Counted from the stretch's first letter, positions 1-9,272 are shown. The stretch: DNA of 64,000 nt from Candidatus Jettenia sp. (GCA_021650895.1 CP091278.1:2075659-2139658); one strand, 5' to 3'. Notes: a model not told the origin generated them from the sequence alone. A program made the numbers and translations.

Positions 1-181
1 TATTAGCAAAAATTTACGTAAATAATAAGAGAAAGTCAAGGGTAAAGTACTATAATTATAGCCGTTACTATCGGGGAGAAACAGGCGAGAAATAGATTAT
101 TAACGAATATAATAACTCCTGCACCATTGGATTCAGGAGAATATTATTGCATTCTCAATAATAAACCTTTACATTGAGAGT

Positions 182-868
182 ATGATAAACCAAATTACCC
201 GAAACCTAAAAATATTCTTAGTTTTTACCATAATCTTATACCTGTGTAGTAATACGTATGCCGGGGAAGGGAGAAAGTGTGAGCGCCCTGGTCATCTTTT
301 TAGCCCTTTAAAAATACCATTACTTGAAGACGCTGAGCGGGATACATGGCAAAAACCGGAAAAGATATTACATGCCCTGGAAATTGAAAAAGGACAGGTC
401 GTTGCAGATGTCGGCGCCGGTTCAGGGTATCTTACGGTAAGATTATCTGAACGTGTGGGAATAACAGGAACTGTTTATGCTGTTGACATACAACAAGAGA
501 TGCTTAATTATATAAGCAAGCGATTACGGGGTACAGGACTAAAAAATATAATTACCATACTGAGTGACATGAATGATCCAAAACTACCTGCTAAAGCTTT
601 GGATATTGCTATTTTATTAAGCACTTATCATGAAATAGCACAACCAATTGATTTTATGAAAAAAATTAAACCAGCCTTAAAGCCTAATGGGAAATTGGCT
701 ATCCTTGAATTTACTGAGGAAAGTCCCATTGGTCCTCCTTTGCAATTTCGTTTACCTGAAGATATCGTCATACACGAAGTAATGCAAGCCGGTTTTACCT
801 TATCAGAAAAACATACATTTCTTCTTCCTTATCAATACTTTTTGATTTTTACTCCATCCCATGAATAA
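182..868 (+). CDS. exported class I SAM-dependent methyltransferase
   Basis: Residues 1-27 form a basic start followed by a hydrophobic stretch (IFLVFTIILYLCS) ending near TYAG, which looks like a Sec signal peptide. The rest is a Rossmann methyltransferase domain. Motif I is VADVGAGSGYL (about 74-84), an acidic end of strand 2 lies in YAVDIQ, and the post-motif region contains LKPNGKLAILEF. The substrate is unknown. The next gene overlaps it by 8 nt, so the two are probably co-transcribed. A signal peptide on a SAM-dependent enzyme is odd, because SAM is made in the cytoplasm. The family assignment is solid; the location and role are inferred. Confidence 0.85.
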   Translation: MINQITRNLKIFLVFTIILYLCSNTYAGEGRKCERPGHLFSPLKIPLLEDAERDTWQKPEKILHALEIEKGQVVADVGAGSGYLTVRLSERVGITGTVYAVDIQQEMLNYISKRLRGTGLKNIITILSDMNDPKLPAKALDIAILLSTYHEIAQPIDFMKKIKPALKPNGKLAILEFTEESPIGPPLQFRLPEDIVIHEVMQAGFTLSEKHTFLLPYQYFLIFTPSHE

Positions 869-1256
869 GTTACACCAAAGGTTATGTAAGCAAAAGGTCT
901 TATTCCTTTCTCTAGCTTGTCTTTGTATCATCCTCACAAACTCCTGCACACAACTTCCCCGTTACAGGGAAGAACTAAATATTATTGTCAGCCCTCACAA
1001 ACTCAGTGTCTATTCAGGCTCTGAAGACACCGTATTCGTTACCCTGTTAAACAGGCAGGGAGAACCACTTACTGGTATAAAAATCGAGGCTATAAGCACC
1101 TCTCCGACTGTGGCAACTGTTACGCCAGAGGCGTTAACTGATACAGCAGGTAAAGCAATATTTAGCGTAAAAGGTATTTCTCCGGGTACCACCAAAATTA
1201 TCATTTCTGTCAATGGATACAAGGCTGATATGGAAGTCGTTTTTATAGAACACTGA
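861..1256 (+). CDS. small lipoprotein with one bacterial Ig-like (Big-1 type) domain
   Basis: This 131-residue protein has an N-terminal hydrophobic segment (VLFLSLACLCIILTNSC) whose last Cys is a plausible lipidation site, although the lipobox (TNSC) is imperfect. Residues about 38-130 look like a single bacterial Ig-like fold: a strand-rich start (NIIVSPHKLSVYSG), the phrase GEPLTGIKIEA, and the typical LTDTAGKAIFSVKG repeat signature. It starts inside the last codons of the upstream methyltransferase gene (8-nt overlap), suggesting translational coupling. It is probably membrane-anchored on the outer side. No enzymatic function is visible. Confidence 0.7.
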   Translation: MNKLHQRLCKQKVLFLSLACLCIILTNSCTQLPRYREELNIIVSPHKLSVYSGSEDTVFVTLLNRQGEPLTGIKIEAISTSPTVATVTPEALTDTAGKAIFSVKGISPGTTKIIISVNGYKADMEVVFIEH

Positions 1257-1311
1257 AGAAAAACGGTACGAGGGACTTCTCAAATCAAGGTTATAGGGCT
1301 TCTAAAGAGAA

Positions 1312-1340
1312 CCATCTTGTAATCACAGGATGGCTTTTTT
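1312..1340 (+). terminator. intrinsic terminator after the lipoprotein gene
   Basis: CCATCTTGT (1312-1320) pairs with ACAGGATGG (1325-1333) across an AATC loop, with one G-U pair, and is followed by CTTTTTT. It ends the 182-1256 operon. Confidence 0.75.
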
Positions 1341-1526
1341 CGTTAGTAAGGGGTTTGAAATAGGGTACGCTAATTAGAAGCCCAATTTTTTTAAAAGGCT
1401 AAAAATATCTTTGGAATATTAGTAACGAACAACTTCTTTTTTATATATGTATTCTCTATTTTATTATTTCCATGCATCTCAAATTTATTTACTATAGAGC
1501 AATAACTGTACTTTACTACGAGGTTC

Positions 1527-1800
1527 TTAATACCATAAATCTTGTTTTACTTTAGTATTCCCACGCTCCTCAATCGTCTTAATCAGCTTTTCTTTGGTAG
1601 TCCATCCATGATAAAAAACAACTTTTATGGTACTCGTATTGACATCTACGTCGGAATTACACACTCCAAAAACTCCTAAGAGGTATGTCCGTACATCGGA
1701 GTCTCCACTTCAACCATACCTTCTGTTTCAAAGGTAATCGTATCCGTAGGAATATATGCATTAAATCCATTTAAAAATATATTTTGAAAACCTTCAGAGA
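1527..1800 (-). pseudogene. frameshifted HMA (heavy-metal-associated) domain remnant
   Basis: Reading leftwards, one frame encodes a segment including AYIPTDTITFETEGMVEV. The next frame continues as DSDVRTYLLGVFGV, then CNSDVDVNTSTIKVVF, then TTKEKLIKTIEERG, and stops at 1527-1529. Joined by a single -1 shift near 1700-1706, this resembles a ferredoxin-like HMA domain of the MerP/CopZ type. The metal-binding CxxC is absent. No clear start codon is seen upstream, where the sequence runs into the terminator palindrome at 1801-1834. It is best read as a decayed gene; a sequencing error is the alternative. Confidence 0.55.
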
Positions 1801-1834
1801 AAACGAATGGCCCGCTAGAACGGGCCATTCGTTT
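1801..1834 (-). terminator. intrinsic terminator of the cytochrome gene
   Basis: A perfect 14-bp stem: AAACGAATGGCCCG (1801-1814) with its complement at 1821-1834 around a 6-nt loop, followed on the minus strand by TTTTCTC. It lies 8 bp past the cytochrome stop codon. The symmetry could also stop transcription coming the other way. Confidence 0.85.
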
Positions 1835-1841
1835 TAAAACA

Positions 1842-2867
1842 TTATAAAGCCTTCATGAATTCGACTAAATCTTCCAACTCCTGTTGACTCAGATGCGACG
1901 TTCTGCCGTGCATATCCTTCTCATTTACGCTATTGTTGATCGTATCCATCAACGTCCTTGCACTTCCATCATGGAAATAAGTCCCTGATGCATAGATGTC
2001 CCTCAAGGTCGGCGTATCAAACTCCTTTACCAAGTCTAACCCTATGATCGGGGTATCACTTTCTTCCCCATATGGATCCTCACCTGCATCCAATGCCTTC
2101 ATGTTAAATACCTTACCCGGTGTTGACCTAAACCCCTTTACTCCTACCCTGCCAGTTCCTACATCATGCGTCTGTGCATCACTATAGAGTGCCTTCGGAT
2201 CGCTTGACTCACCAGGATGACATTCTACACATCCTACCTTCGGATCATTAAACAGCTTCTCACCCCTCTTCTGTGCCTCGGTCAAACTACCATCTGCATT
2301 CCTGAACGGACTTCCCGTAAACTCCAGTGACCGAATGTAACAGATCAATGACTCTAACCTCTCCGGTGAAAAGTTCTCACTCCTGAACACAAACCCAGGG
2401 TCTCTACCACATACCCTATCGAGTGAACTCGTTGCTCCTACGATCTCATCCGGATGTCCCGTAAATCCCTCATGTCTGAAGGGTGGCAAGTACCTACCTC
2501 CCCGGATATACTTTACATTCTTCCAGCTTCCCCAACCTTCGTCTCCCAAATCCCAGATAAGTCCGGTTGTCTGACCTCTTTCATAATGACAACTCGCACA
2601 TGCATACTCGCCCTGTAATGCCCATGAGGCATCGTTAAACAGGAACTGGCCGTACCTGACCAATTCACTCTTATAGGGTGAGTGCTTTACCCGATAATGC
2701 ACCTCAGGCACCGTTAATGGCTCACCCCTGGGAAGTGGCTCCCACTCAGGCCCCGTCTGTATCGTCGCTACTACCTGTGGCGTCCCTGCCATTATCTCAC
2801 CAGCTGTTACTACCCCTGCTATCCCAAGGGCTGCAACTAATCCGATCCTTAATGTTTTTGTAAACAT
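1842..2867 (-). CDS. secreted di-haem cytochrome c of the CCP/MauG family
   Basis: This 341-residue protein has a signal peptide (MFTKTLRIGLVAALGIAG) and two c-type haem motifs, CASCH in the first half and CVECH in the second, as in di-haem cytochrome c peroxidases and MauG-like enzymes. The C-terminal part holds FDTPTLRDIYASGTYFHDG and a closing helix QQELEDLVEFMKAL, typical of the family. It should act outside the cytoplasm in peroxide reduction or another haem redox reaction. I chose the ATG at 2867 because AGGAGG sits 8 nt upstream; an in-frame ATG at 2909 lacks this. Its leader is long (about 235 nt) and begins at a sigma-54 promoter. The exact substrate is not deducible. Confidence 0.85.
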   Translation of the reverse strand: MFTKTLRIGLVAALGIAGVVTAGEIMAGTPQVVATIQTGPEWEPLPRGEPLTVPEVHYRVKHSPYKSELVRYGQFLFNDASWALQGEYACASCHYERGQTTGLIWDLGDEGWGSWKNVKYIRGGRYLPPFRHEGFTGHPDEIVGATSSLDRVCGRDPGFVFRSENFSPERLESLICYIRSLEFTGSPFRNADGSLTEAQKRGEKLFNDPKVGCVECHPGESSDPKALYSDAQTHDVGTGRVGVKGFRSTPGKVFNMKALDAGEDPYGEESDTPIIGLDLVKEFDTPTLRDIYASGTYFHDGSARTLMDTINNSVNEKDMHGRTSHLSQQELEDLVEFMKAL

Positions 2868-3113
2868 ATTAAACCTCCTTAAACTACATAAAAATTGCAA
2901 AGCTAACATTCAACTAACCATACCAAAAACCCAGACTATACTCTTCCTTCATCAAGATTTTCATGTAAATATTTTTTAGAATCACCTCCTTTATTGTATG
3001 CATATTAATTTATAAAAAAACTTCGTCCTTCTTGTCACTCCATGCATAATAAGCAATTATATTGAATTACTGTACACCTTTATTGCCAGCATGATAATGA
3101 CAATTATTTAAAG

Positions 3114-3129
3114 AGCAATAGAAGTGCCA
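3114..3129 (-). promoter_or_regulatory. sigma-54 (RpoN) promoter for the cytochrome gene
   Basis: On the minus strand the sequence is TGGCACTTCTATTGCT, which fits the consensus TGGCAC-N5-TTGCW at every specified position. The first gene downstream is the di-haem cytochrome, about 235 nt from the expected start site. The next gene upstream encodes a sigma-54 activator. Confidence 0.8.
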
Positions 3130-3159
3130 AAACATATCAACTTAAATAATACCACACAT

Positions 3160-3215
3160 AAGTACTTATAAGTAAAACTCTTAAGTAAGTTTAAAACATT
3201 CTTTATAAAGAACTT
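3160..3215. promoter_or_regulatory. palindrome cluster, possible activator binding sites
   Basis: ACTTATAAGT (3164-3173) and the perfect 14-bp palindrome TTCTTTATAAAGAA (3199-3212) lie 35-100 bp upstream of the sigma-54 promoter, where an enhancer-binding protein would sit. The role is inferred from position only, and AT-rich palindromes arise easily by chance. Confidence 0.35.
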
Positions 3216-3322
3216 AAATTTTTAAATTTGACGGAAATAACCCTGATATGCATTATTAGATGAATTAATTTTCGATTAAAGCTTGCAGTTACTAGACTTA
3301 GAACAATGCCTAAATATGGGCA

Positions 3323-4729
3323 TTATTGCGCCCATTCGCTGGCAGATAAGCAGAGTTTTGTTATATTGTATTTTGCAAGCTTATTTTGAAGTGTTGTGCG
3401 GGGTACACGCAATATCTCAGACATACGTACCTGGTTACCATGTGTTTTTTGGTATGCCCATATGAGGAGCTTTTTTTCTGCCTCACCGAGGGTTTCTTGT
3501 AAATCAATAGAATCAATCGTGGAAAGTTCAATAGGAAATATGCCAGAAGGTATCCCTCCCTCCGCTACATTGGTGGGAAGATTTTTCGGTATAATGGTAT
3601 GAGAAGAACAAAATGCCACAGCATGTTCAATAACGTTTTCTAATTCCCGGATATTCCCAGGCCAATTATATAATAACAGTAAATTGAGCGCCTCTTGTGA
3701 TATTGATTGCACATCAACACGTTGCCGTACGGCATATTTTTTCATAAAATAATTTACGAGGAGAGGTATATCGTCTTTTCTTTCCCTCAGTGGAGAAAGA
3801 TGAATAGTAACTACGTTAAGCCGGTAATACAGGTCTTCGCGAAACTGGCCTTTCTGTACCAGTTTCTTCAGTTCCTTTTTCGTTGCACAGATGACACGGA
3901 CGTCGACAGGGATAGTCTCTTCTCCCCCAACACGCTCAAACTCCCGTTCCTGGAGTACCCTGAGTAGTTTGACCTGCATTTCTAAGGGAATATCATCCAC
4001 ATCATCGAGAAATATAGTGCCTCCATCAGCTAATTCAAAACGTCCACGCCTTGTTTTTATTGCGCCTGTAAAAGAGCCTTTCTCATGTCCAAAGAGTTCG
4101 CTCTCCAGAATTTCTCTATTTAAGGCAGCACAACTCAGTTTTACAAAAGGCATATCGCATCGATTACTATTGTAATGGACTGCGCCAGCTGTCAGTTCTT
4201 TTCCGGTACCACTTTCTCCCTGAATAAGTATCGTAGTATCACGATTAGATACGGTACTGATAATCTCGAACACCCGTTTCATAGCCTCGCTTTTTCCTAT
4301 AATATTGTCATACCCATACTGGCTAAGAACCCGTTGTTTCAACAGGGTATTTTCTACAATCATATTTTTGTGCTTGAGCGCCTTCTGGAGTTTGATAGTT
4401 AATTCTTCCAGGGAAAATGGCTTTGTGACATAATCATATGCACCTTCTTTCATAGCTATAACAGCATTTTCAATGGAACCATAAGCAGTCATAATAATAA
4501 CAACAATATCTGGAGACGCCTTTTTTATTTCTCTCAAGAAATCTATACCATCCATTCTGGGTAGGCGTAAATCAGTTATCACTGCATCGAAGCTTGTGGA
4601 TTGTAATACCTTAAGACCTTCAATGGCATTTGATAGAGAAGTAACCGAATATCCCTCTTTCACTAACTTATCTTCAAGGGAAATACGCATAAGTTTTTCA
4701 TCATCAACTACGAGCACTCTACTCTTCAT
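3323..4729 (-). CDS. sigma-54-dependent response regulator (NtrC/AtoC family)
   Basis: This 468-residue protein has three domains. The receiver (1-120) carries acidic residues in VLVVDDE and a phosphoacceptor Asp53 in VITDLRLP. The AAA+ sigma-54 interaction domain (about 140-375) has Walker A GESGTGKE, the sigma-54 loop as GSFTGA (usual form GAFTGA) and an LDDVDDIP Walker B. The C-terminal Fis-type helix-turn-helix includes MSEILRVPRTTLQNKLAKY. It should activate RpoN promoters when phosphorylated by the kinase encoded 29 bp upstream. The perfect RpoN site 200 bp downstream of its stop, in front of the cytochrome gene, is the obvious candidate target. Confidence 0.92.
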   Translation of the reverse strand: MKSRVLVVDDEKLMRISLEDKLVKEGYSVTSLSNAIEGLKVLQSTSFDAVITDLRLPRMDGIDFLREIKKASPDIVVIIMTAYGSIENAVIAMKEGAYDYVTKPFSLEELTIKLQKALKHKNMIVENTLLKQRVLSQYGYDNIIGKSEAMKRVFEIISTVSNRDTTILIQGESGTGKELTAGAVHYNSNRCDMPFVKLSCAALNREILESELFGHEKGSFTGAIKTRRGRFELADGGTIFLDDVDDIPLEMQVKLLRVLQEREFERVGGEETIPVDVRVICATKKELKKLVQKGQFREDLYYRLNVVTIHLSPLRERKDDIPLLVNYFMKKYAVRQRVDVQSISQEALNLLLLYNWPGNIRELENVIEHAVAFCSSHTIIPKNLPTNVAEGGIPSGIFPIELSTIDSIDLQETLGEAEKKLLIWAYQKTHGNQVRMSEILRVPRTTLQNKLAKYNITKLCLSASEWAQ

Positions 4730-4758
4730 AATAAATGTACCACTATAATATCAATTGT

Positions 4759-6711
4759 TTATCTATCTTCTTTAAAGCAAGGGAGGCATAGTATAAAAGT
4801 GGTTCCTTTATCTATCTTACTTTCAACATGGATTTCTCCACGATGATCTTCTATAATCCTTTTTGAAATAGCTAATCCCATGCCCAGTCCCTTTTCACCC
4901 TCTTTATTCTTGGTAGTAAAAAATGGTTCGAATATCTTATTCGTAATCTCATCCTGGATACCACATCCAGTATCAATAATGTAAACCGTAACACATGCTG
5001 TATGTTTTTTGCAAATATCAGTCTTTATCGTAAGTGTTCCTCCGTTTGGCATGCTCTCAATAGCGTTAACCATGATATTAATAAATACCTGAGAGATATG
5101 GTCAGCATCTACATAAGCAAAAGGAAGAGATTCATTCAATTCTCTCTGAATAAAGATATGATCAGGCTCAATTCTATGCTCTATAAACTCAATAGAACTA
5201 TTCATGATTGTATTAATATTATTTTTGGATACACAAAGAGTATACGGTCTGGAAAAAGTTAAAAGCCGCTTTACTATTATCTCAACTCGTTTCAGTCCTT
5301 CCAACATGAGTGCGGAATATTTCTTTGTCTGGAAGATATTTTCAGGCTCATTTTCCAGCATACTGGCAAAATTTTGTAAGCCTCCCAATGGATTATTGAT
5401 CTCATGAGCTACATCAGCCGCAAGCTCACCCACAGCCGCAAGGCGTTCTGCGCGTAATAATTGCGCCGTCCGGTCTTCCACCTTTTGCTCAAGATTTGAA
5501 TATGATTCCTTTAACTTCACTGCCATTTGATTAAATTCTCGGGCAAGAAGACCAACTTCATTCTGGGAGATAATTGATATGCGATGATTAAGATTTCCGG
5601 CAGCAATAGCTTTTGCCCCTTCTGCTAATTGCAGTATAGGTTTTGTAATTCGGTTGGTAAGCGAGATACCAATAGCAACAACTACCGTAATACAAATCAC
5701 CATCAGAGCAATAACACGGGTCTTTAGCTTTTCAACTGGAGCAAATGCCTCTGTTATATCCTGTTTTGCCACGAGTCCCCATTTGAGAATAGGAATATGC
5801 CGATAGGCAGAAAGCACTTTGGTATTTCTGTAATCCATAGATTCCTTTATCCCCTCCTTACCATCAGAACTTAATACCGAGGGAATATCTGAAGTAGAAT
5901 GGATAGCGCTCGTGAATTTCAGAGCTGCTCCTTGCTTATGACGAAGGTCGTTTAAATAAACGATGTCGTCCCCACTCCTCCTTACCAGGAGCGTTTCTCC
6001 CGTATTTCCCATTCCAGGCCAATTACGAATCAGTGGTTCAATACTATTTTTGACATTAACATCAAGCAATATGATACCAATAATAATATCACTACTCTCA
6101 AGGGTAACGGTATCTGTCATACATACAGGACAAAAATACGTCATGTAATTTTGCCCGGTAAGCTCAGAGGTGTAAATATCCTTTACTGCTACATCTTTTT
6201 TTTGAAGGATATCAATATAATCATTAAATGACTCCAGGGTCTTACCAATAATATTTGGATATGTTGAGATGACAACCTCTCCATTGGCACCATCGATAAT
6301 AGAAATGATATTATAATGTTTGTAAAATTGTTTCAGGATATGAAGATTATCTAAAATTCTTATGTAATTTATCCGGCCGGCCTCTGAACTTACCAGTTGT
6401 TCAACGCTTTCAAATCTTCGCCTTTGTTGTAACAGACTGGTTGCCGCAGCAGCAAGCACTTTATTGCGGGCAATTATCGATGTATCTGTCAATCGTTCTT
6501 CTAGCCAACTGCTCAACTCATTCTTTTTTAAATCAGCAATAGAGGTGAGCTGTTCAACGACTCTTTGTTCTATAGCACTCTTACCACTGTAATATTCCAT
6601 AATACAAACCACCAACAATGGCACAGTAGTCAGGAAACAAATGCAGCAGATAAGCTGTACTTTAATACTCTTGAAGATATTTCTATAATAGTTCATAGCA
6701 TGGCTATTCAT
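4759..6711 (-). CDS. membrane sensor histidine kinase (Cache-HAMP-HisKA-HATPase)
   Basis: This 650-residue kinase has a transmembrane helix at about 18-38 (LICCICFLTTVPLLVVCIM). A large extracytoplasmic sensor of dCache type follows, then a second helix (ALMVICITVVVAIGISL, about 335-352), a HAMP linker, the H box ELAADVAHEINNPLGG (His near 435), an N box (VNAIESMPNGG), and G boxes (DTGCGIQ, GLGMGLAIS). It lies in an operon with the sigma-54 response regulator 29 nt downstream, its likely partner. An in-frame ATG six codons in (MNYYRN) is an alternative start. The signal sensed is unknown. Confidence 0.9.
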   Translation of the reverse strand: MNSHAMNYYRNIFKSIKVQLICCICFLTTVPLLVVCIMEYYSGKSAIEQRVVEQLTSIADLKKNELSSWLEERLTDTSIIARNKVLAAAATSLLQQRRRFESVEQLVSSEAGRINYIRILDNLHILKQFYKHYNIISIIDGANGEVVISTYPNIIGKTLESFNDYIDILQKKDVAVKDIYTSELTGQNYMTYFCPVCMTDTVTLESSDIIIGIILLDVNVKNSIEPLIRNWPGMGNTGETLLVRRSGDDIVYLNDLRHKQGAALKFTSAIHSTSDIPSVLSSDGKEGIKESMDYRNTKVLSAYRHIPILKWGLVAKQDITEAFAPVEKLKTRVIALMVICITVVVAIGISLTNRITKPILQLAEGAKAIAAGNLNHRISIISQNEVGLLAREFNQMAVKLKESYSNLEQKVEDRTAQLLRAERLAAVGELAADVAHEINNPLGGLQNFASMLENEPENIFQTKKYSALMLEGLKRVEIIVKRLLTFSRPYTLCVSKNNINTIMNSSIEFIEHRIEPDHIFIQRELNESLPFAYVDADHISQVFINIMVNAIESMPNGGTLTIKTDICKKHTACVTVYIIDTGCGIQDEITNKIFEPFFTTKNKEGEKGLGMGLAISKRIIEDHRGEIHVESKIDKGTTFILCLPCFKEDR

Positions 6712-6867
6712 ACGTGCTATTATGAATAATTCTTATAAGAAATATATTTTTGGGAAAATCATAATTATTTTAAAGATAGCATTAAAAAAAAGTGAACAGC
6801 TACAGATACCTTAAAGAGAAACGCTCATGGCTATTGTTTTCTTACTCTGTAGTTACATAGACCACCT

Positions 6868-6915
6868 GTAGGGCAAGGCTTTAGCCTTGCCCGGCAACCT
6901 AAAGGGTTGCCCTAC
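6868..6915. repeat. paired-hairpin dispersed repeat (copy 1)
   Basis: Two adjacent palindromes: GGCAAGGC/GCCTTGCC, then GGCAACC-TAAA-GGGTTGCC, bounded by GTAGGG and CCCTAC. A second copy lies in opposite orientation at 13876-13952 with matching flanking bases (GAATTGAA), and a half copy lies at 15622-15644. This is the only organised feature noticed in the gap 6712-7160. Confidence 0.75.
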
Positions 6916-7169
6916 GGAATTGAAATTCTTCAACGTCAACATTAAACGAGGACATACCATAATTCTGATTAAAGTTATCTCTATGAGATATAACCTGTTT
7001 TTAATGATAACAAAATCACTCATTATCTTTCAAGTTTCACTCATATGATCTTATAGAGAATTCTTATCCCTTGAAGAAGCAGGTAGTAAATCTTCATGAA
7101 GATAGAGAAAAAGAAGGTATTTAAAGGAAGCTCTGGAAAGAGATAGGATTGATATACAGAAAAGGAAAA

Positions 7170-7196
7170 GGGGCCACTGTCATTTTTTGTGACCCC
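7170..7196 (-). terminator. intrinsic terminator after the tandem secreted-protein genes
   Basis: On the minus strand GGGGTCAC pairs with GTGGCCCC (one G-U pair) and is followed by TTTTCCTTTT. It lies about 100 nt past the stop of the gene ending at 7296. Confidence 0.65.
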
Positions 7197-7295
7197 ATTT
7201 CTTATCGTTTTACTGATTGTTTAATCTCTTATACCTCTTTGAAAGACTTGAAGAATCTATGTATTTGCAGCCTTAGCATAATAAAGTCATTAGGC

Positions 7296-8282
7296 TTACT
7301 TTTCTAATACAAATGCCACAGGAATAAGACAATCAGCCGTAACACGTATATCAGTATCTGGCGATGTATATATGACAACAGAAGATGTGCCGCTCAATGT
7401 TACTGGATGTGTATGGACATCCCAGAGCTGAGGTAATGGCAAACCTGTACTCCCATCCCAATCACTGGTAACAAGAGGCGGACCGGCTATCTGTGTACCG
7501 TTAAAGGTTGTTTTTTCATTGGATAAATTAAATTCATTTTCATGTGCTTTGAGATAACCCCCTCGTTGCCCATCAGCCCCACACATGGTAAAAAGCCCAC
7601 TACCGGATAAGGCTGGATGGGTGAAAGTAAATGTCCCGGTATGATCAAACTTCGAATCACTGAGCGCGTCATAGATACGTACCTGTTTGCCAGTGGTAGA
7701 CTCATCACTATATACGGCAATAAGTGTTGCACCTTTAAGCATTCTTGAGCCAATATCATCTGTAGACATTGGGTCCCGGCCTTTCGTTGTTGTTGTTCCA
7801 TTAAAGTTAATAACAACCTTATAGTCTATATTGGGATTATTTGCCGGTATGAATGGAGTTACATTTGCCCTATAGGTATGATTTCCAATAAACTGCCAGC
7901 ATGTATCACTATTATCAGCTCTTTTGAAGCCATTCACTCGATTACCATTAAATACTACTGCGGATCCTCCAAAGCCTGTTGCGTTAGTATCCGAAAAATT
8001 CCAGTAAAGAAAAGCCCTCACGATAGTGCTACCATTTGGAACTCCTCTTAAAGAAATCCAGCCTGAGGTTTTATCTGCCAACGCTATTCCATTTGCAACA
8101 TGACCGGCATTAGAAATGGTAACATTTGGAGCAATTGTTTTTTCATTAGGAAGTTTTGGCTCAAGGGCTAAAGATAGTACTCCTGTATCTGTTGCGCCAT
8201 TAGCGGCAAAAATTACTTTGTTGTGTGAAACCAGCATAATACCTATCAAGGCAAAAGTAGATAAGATTAATTTCTTCCTCAC
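7296..8282 (-). CDS. secreted protein, paralogue 1 (DUF3344-like)
   Basis: This 328-residue protein has a signal peptide (KKLILSTFALIGIMLVSHNK, cut near IFAANG). The mature part is rich in Ser, Thr, Gly and beta strands, with phrases such as RGVPNGSTIVRAFLYWNFSD, HTYRANVTPFIP and HPALSGSGLFTMCGADGQRG. It closely resembles the next gene along most of its length, so the pair arose by tandem duplication. The start is GTG with AGGAGGGG upstream. The pattern is reminiscent of DUF3344-type surface proteins, but that link is from memory. No catalytic motif is seen; a structural or surface role is likely. Confidence 0.75.
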   Translation of the reverse strand: MRKKLILSTFALIGIMLVSHNKVIFAANGATDTGVLSLALEPKLPNEKTIAPNVTISNAGHVANGIALADKTSGWISLRGVPNGSTIVRAFLYWNFSDTNATGFGGSAVVFNGNRVNGFKRADNSDTCWQFIGNHTYRANVTPFIPANNPNIDYKVVINFNGTTTTKGRDPMSTDDIGSRMLKGATLIAVYSDESTTGKQVRIYDALSDSKFDHTGTFTFTHPALSGSGLFTMCGADGQRGGYLKAHENEFNLSNEKTTFNGTQIAGPPLVTSDWDGSTGLPLPQLWDVHTHPVTLSGTSSVVIYTSPDTDIRVTADCLIPVAFVLEK

Positions 8283-8327
8283 TATTTCCCCTCCTTTAGA
8301 GACCTAAGCACTTAGATTAAAGTAAAT

Positions 8328-9272
8328 TTATTTTTCTAATACAAATACTACAGGAACAAGGCAGTCAAGATTTGCAGCATTGGGATCTTTTGCTGTGTAG
8401 ACAACAATAGAAGATGTTCCACTAAACGTTACTACATGTGTATGAACATCCCAAAGCTGAGGTAATGGCAAACCTGTACTCCCGTCCCAGTCACCACCGG
8501 CAACAGAAGTACCAGCTATCTGTGTGCCGTTAAAGGTCGTTTTTTCATTGGATGTATTAGCATGAATATCATGCCCGGAACCACGCTGTCCATCAGCACC
8601 GCACATGGTGAAAAGTCCACTGCCGGATAAGGCTGGATGTGTCAGGGTAAATGTCGCGCTACCTGAAAATTCTGAACCGTTTAGCGCATCATAAATGCGT
8701 ACCTGTTTGCCGGAGGTAGACGCATTCCTATACACAACGATAAGTGTTGCCCCTTCAAGCCTTTTCGTTTGAGATTCCGTTGGATCCCATGGGTTTTGAC
8801 CTGTGGTTGATGTTGTTCCATTAAAATTAATAACAACTTCATAATCCTGATTTGGATTATTTGCCGGTATGAATGCAGTTACATTTGCCCTATAGGTATG
8901 ATTTCCCGTCAACCCCCAACATGGGTCAGCACTATCAGCCCTTTTAATACCATTTACTCGATTACCATTAAATACTATTACGGATCCAAGTCCTGTTGCG
9001 TTAGTATCCGAAAAATTCCAATAAAGAAAAGCCTTCACAACAGTACTACCTTCAGGAACCCCTCTCAAAGGAATCCAACCTGAGGTTTTGTTTCTTAACG
9101 CTATCCCGTTTGCCACATGACTTGCGTTAGAAATAACATTAATTGGATCCACTGTTTTTTCTACGGTAGTCTTTGTATCAGTTACACCATTAGCAGCAAA
9201 CATTACCTTGCTTTGCGAAACCAGGATAAAACCTACGAAAGCAAAAGCAGATAAGATTAATTTTTTTTTCAC
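8328..9272 (-). CDS. secreted protein, paralogue 2 (DUF3344-like)
   Basis: This is the upstream paralogue of the preceding gene (314 residues), with the same signal peptide style (KKKLILSAFAFVGFILVSQS) and the same core phrases (LRGVPEGSTVVKAFLYWNFSD, GSGLFTMCGADGQRG, PLPQLWDVHTH). The main differences are a shorter N-terminal mature region and changes around 180-200. It starts at GTG with AGGAGGGG 7 nt upstream. The 45-nt gap to its partner suggests a two-gene operon ending at the terminator near 7170-7196. Both keep a Cys in TMCGADGQ and one near the C terminus (DCLIPV/DCLVPV), which may form a disulfide. Confidence 0.75.
   Translation of the reverse strand: MKKKLILSAFAFVGFILVSQSKVMFAANGVTDTKTTVEKTVDPINVISNASHVANGIALRNKTSGWIPLRGVPEGSTVVKAFLYWNFSDTNATGLGSVIVFNGNRVNGIKRADSADPCWGLTGNHTYRANVTAFIPANNPNQDYEVVINFNGTTSTTGQNPWDPTESQTKRLEGATLIVVYRNASTSGKQVRIYDALNGSEFSGSATFTLTHPALSGSGLFTMCGADGQRGSGHDIHANTSNEKTTFNGTQIAGTSVAGGDWDGSTGLPLPQLWDVHTHVVTFSGTSSIVVYTAKDPNAANLDCLVPVVFVLEK

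Noticed and set aside
1-181. A gene upstream of the first methyltransferase
   Set aside because: No reading frame or promoter could be supported in this short AT-rich stretch.
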